Shown here: in pieces, positions 61,641 through 64,000 of the stretch
How positions within the stretch are numbered: position 1 is the stretch's first letter
Layout: each line of letters begins with the position of its first letter
DNA from: Temnothorax longispinosus
Taxonomy: Eukaryota; Arthropoda; Insecta; Hymenoptera; Formicidae
DNA: 64,000 nucleotides
Direction of reading: 5' to 3'
Assembly: GCF_030848805.1 (NCBI RefSeq)
Contig: NC_092362.1
Span: forward strand, 15,235,642 to 15,299,641
The notes under the pieces: generated by a model
Told to the model about the DNA's origin: nothing
The model's database searches: none
The model's input: the letters and a program-made list of their open reading frames with translations, nothing else
Translations under genes and position numbers: made by a program

Positions 61641-63890
61641 TCGGCCTCTCCGCGTGAATGGGCGAAATGTAGGTAGAAGCCCGTTTTCGCTTTCTATACG
61701 GCTCTCGGCGAAAACGAGAGTCACGTACGTTCCGGAGCACCACCAACGTTTCTAGCACCCGATATATATGGCAAAGCCCGCAATCTCTCCCCGTCCCCGC
61801 CAACACACCACCTATCGCCCTTTCTCCGCGGCACTGTTCGTCATACTGACCAAATGCGCGTTATCTGTGCGCACAGCGTGCGCGTTTGTTGACACAAAAT
61901 CATGATCTTCTATTTATTCGCACATGTCGTTTGTGTTGTAAATAATTTATCTTTGCAACAATTTATTTATTATCTATATTCTTATCGCGTGAGTTAGGAT
62001 AATGATAATATTAATAATGTAGCTTTATTTTGCGTTTCGGAGCTTAATTTTCGAAAAGCTCATCGTTTCCGATCGCTTGTAGTACAGAAATGATCATTAA
62101 CGATTTTGTTAAATCGGTACTGAATTAGTCACAATATATTCGCAAATAAAAGATGGCTTGAAACAATCGATGCCACATCATTTACAAAATATTAATTCTA
62201 TATAACGTTCATAAAAAGATCAGTATTAGGAACAGAAGACATGTAGAGTCTATACCTAAAAATAAAAAAAAATTCTTAATCCTCTGTCTTACGCTTGTTC
62301 TTAATTATTTTTTTACTCATATTTCTATTCTGACCTCACGATCCAAGATGTTTTATCTTATCGTATATATTGCGTATTCTTTTATTTAAATATAAATAAA
62401 AGAATTAAACGTTTATATATATATTTATATTTAAAACAAAACTCTTTAAAAGCTTTCGGGCTTTCGAGTGATCGAAGATGAGATCATTGGAAGTAAACGA
62501 TTTTTCGAGATACGAGGGGTCAGACCCATCTGCGCCCTCGAATCGGGGGGTGAGAAGAGACCAGGATCTCCTTCTCTGTTGCGCCTCGTCTCCACCTATC
62601 CCGCCTCCCTCGCGCGCGGAGTCGGTTTCTTCTTTTTTTCTCCGCCACGGACCTACGCGCCGGAAAGGGTGATTTGTCGACCTGACCTCGAGAACCGTGG
62701 GAGCGTCCTTGACCTATCGACGCGGACACAGGACGTCGAGCGTCGGAAGCAGTGGATGTCCCTATGCAGCAGACGGATTCCTTCCTGCGGGCGCCAATTG
62801 ACGCGCCCCATCCTACGATCGATCAGCATGAATTCACTATGAATCTCATGGACGGAAAAACGCGCGGCGAAACGACCAGGTAGTTTTTTAATCTCTATCG
62901 ATTTGATTCGGTTATACCGTCATGTTTATCCATGTTTATCAACGAGGACGCCTCACGATAATACGAGATAAATGAAATGCGAAGAACGGAGTATTGTGTT
63001 TATATAAAATGTATGTGATTTATTATCCCCAATGTTCAGCCGGAGAAAGAGAAAAGTCATGACTGACATATCCGAGACTTGCAATAGAATTAGCAGTTAT
63101 TTTATATCGTTAAACATTATAGCTTGTTCTACTTTTTATATTCGTCGGTGAAATATCTTAGCTCTGTATTCATTTTTTATCCTGTATAGTGTATTAATTG
63201 ATATCTTCTAAAAAAGGCGCAAGATCAAATTAATGTTAACATAATTAATGTTAAGTTATTCCATTAAATACATGCAAGTTTTATGTGATCGTTAGAATAA
63301 ATTCAAGGAATCAAGATGTTTCGTCGATCAACATTCAACCTCGGTAAGTCAGTTCGCGACGTAGAACTGAATTGCGTAACAACGTACAGGAAATACGACT
63401 CTCGTATTACAGGTTGGAGATTACGAAGTTACGTTAGATACATCACCTTGAAGATGCCCTCATTAAATTCGTCTTTACATTCAAGTCGCGAAAAAAAAAA
63501 AATCAGCGAGGCTACACGCAAAGCGAGGAGAATAATGGGCGCGTTCGCTCGCCCGCTAGACAAGGAAATGATGGCGGGGGCTCTACACACATATCCGCGA
63601 GCCGTATAATTTCCGCGAACCGCCGCAAAATCAATAAAAGAAACATTACATCGGCGGCTGGCAGTACTGAGCTTGGCACGGGCCATGGGATTGGATGGGG
63701 AAAACGAGATGGGAACGAGGCGCGCAAGCGTTGCTAGAAACCTTGACGGCGGCAGAAGGGCTCGGTAGCTCGGCTATTCGGCCACTAAAGGAGGTAAGAG
63801 AGAAAGAAGAGAGAAACTCGGGGGGGAAGGGAAAGGAAGAGGGACGACGCAGGCGGGAATAGTAGGCGGCATGGAAAGCTGCCGGATGAG
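61641..63890. other. Spacer with a GC-rich patch near 62.47-62.87 kb, no gene seen
   Basis: Two overlapping plus frames (62468-62842 and 62478-62672) lie in the GC-rich patch, but neither has a recognised motif. A purine-rich stretch at about 63780-63845 includes a donor-like ggag|gtaagag at 63790-63800. Confidence 0.45.
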
Positions 63891-63903
63891 AGAAGCGAGT
63901 CTT

Positions 63904-64000
63904 ATGAAATATGGCCTCCTTGCGGAGGAGCTCGCTTGTGTTCCGCGTTGCTGGTATGGCTGGCGTTCTGCGCGCAGAAGGAACGAGTTCCGAAGGGAGC
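63904..64000 (+). other. Possible first coding exon running off the right edge
   Basis: All three plus frames are open to the window end. ATG at 63904 gives MKYGLLAEELACVPRCWYGW and onward, and ATG at 63911 gives MASLRRSSLVFRVAGMAGVL and onward. The third frame has no local ATG but reads LCSALLVWLAFCAQKERVPK, which looks like a secretory signal sequence. Which frame, if any, is used cannot be decided here. Confidence 0.25.

Overview
The window looks like nuclear DNA of a hymenopteran insect, probably an ant. Three multi-exon, spliceosomal-intron genes with insect-like proteins lie in an AT-rich background. It is broken by CpG-rich blocks and carries many microsatellites and short inverted-repeat transposon remnants. 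There is no operon, bacterial or viral layout. The lineage below Hymenoptera is inferred, not proven.

Left third (1-16.4 kb): a minus-strand gene whose exons assemble into an uninterrupted 1558-residue protein clearly matching DEPDC5/Iml1, the largest subunit of the GATOR1 complex that restrains TORC1 when amino acids are low. Every intron phase closes. The assembly suggests a GC-AG intron, a very short intron, and two similar-sized cassette exons that can be used one at a time but not together. The introns and 3' flank hold MITE-like elements and a striking 62-bp perfect inverted repeat. The left edge is a 196-bp tandem repeat.

18.2-19.3 kb: a minus-strand three-exon gene encoding PYM, the partner of Mago-Y14 that takes exon junction complexes apart on translating ribosomes. 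A CpG-rich block lies upstream of its start.

25.8-45.5 kb: a plus-strand gene I do not recognise. Seven coding exons give a 584-residue single-pass membrane protein with a short glycosylatable N-terminal part and a long, acidic, serine-rich tail. A 15.5-kb intron separates the membrane half from the tail half. That intron holds several CpG-rich blocks, direct repeats, MITE-like inverted repeats and long microsatellites. An in-frame ATG sits across the acceptor of the exon after it, so a tail-only isoform is conceivable.

45.5-64 kb: I find no convincing complete gene. The stretch holds the likely 3' UTR of the membrane-protein gene, AT-rich spacer, long purine or pyrimidine tracts (51.6-52.1, 53.8-54.4 and 60.8-61.6 kb) and a strong CpG-rich block at 55.7-56.8 kb. 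The last 100 bases may be the first exon of a gene that continues to the right.

Apart from the shared minus orientation of the DEPDC5 and PYM genes and the divergent arrangement of PYM and the membrane-protein gene, nothing suggests the three genes act together.
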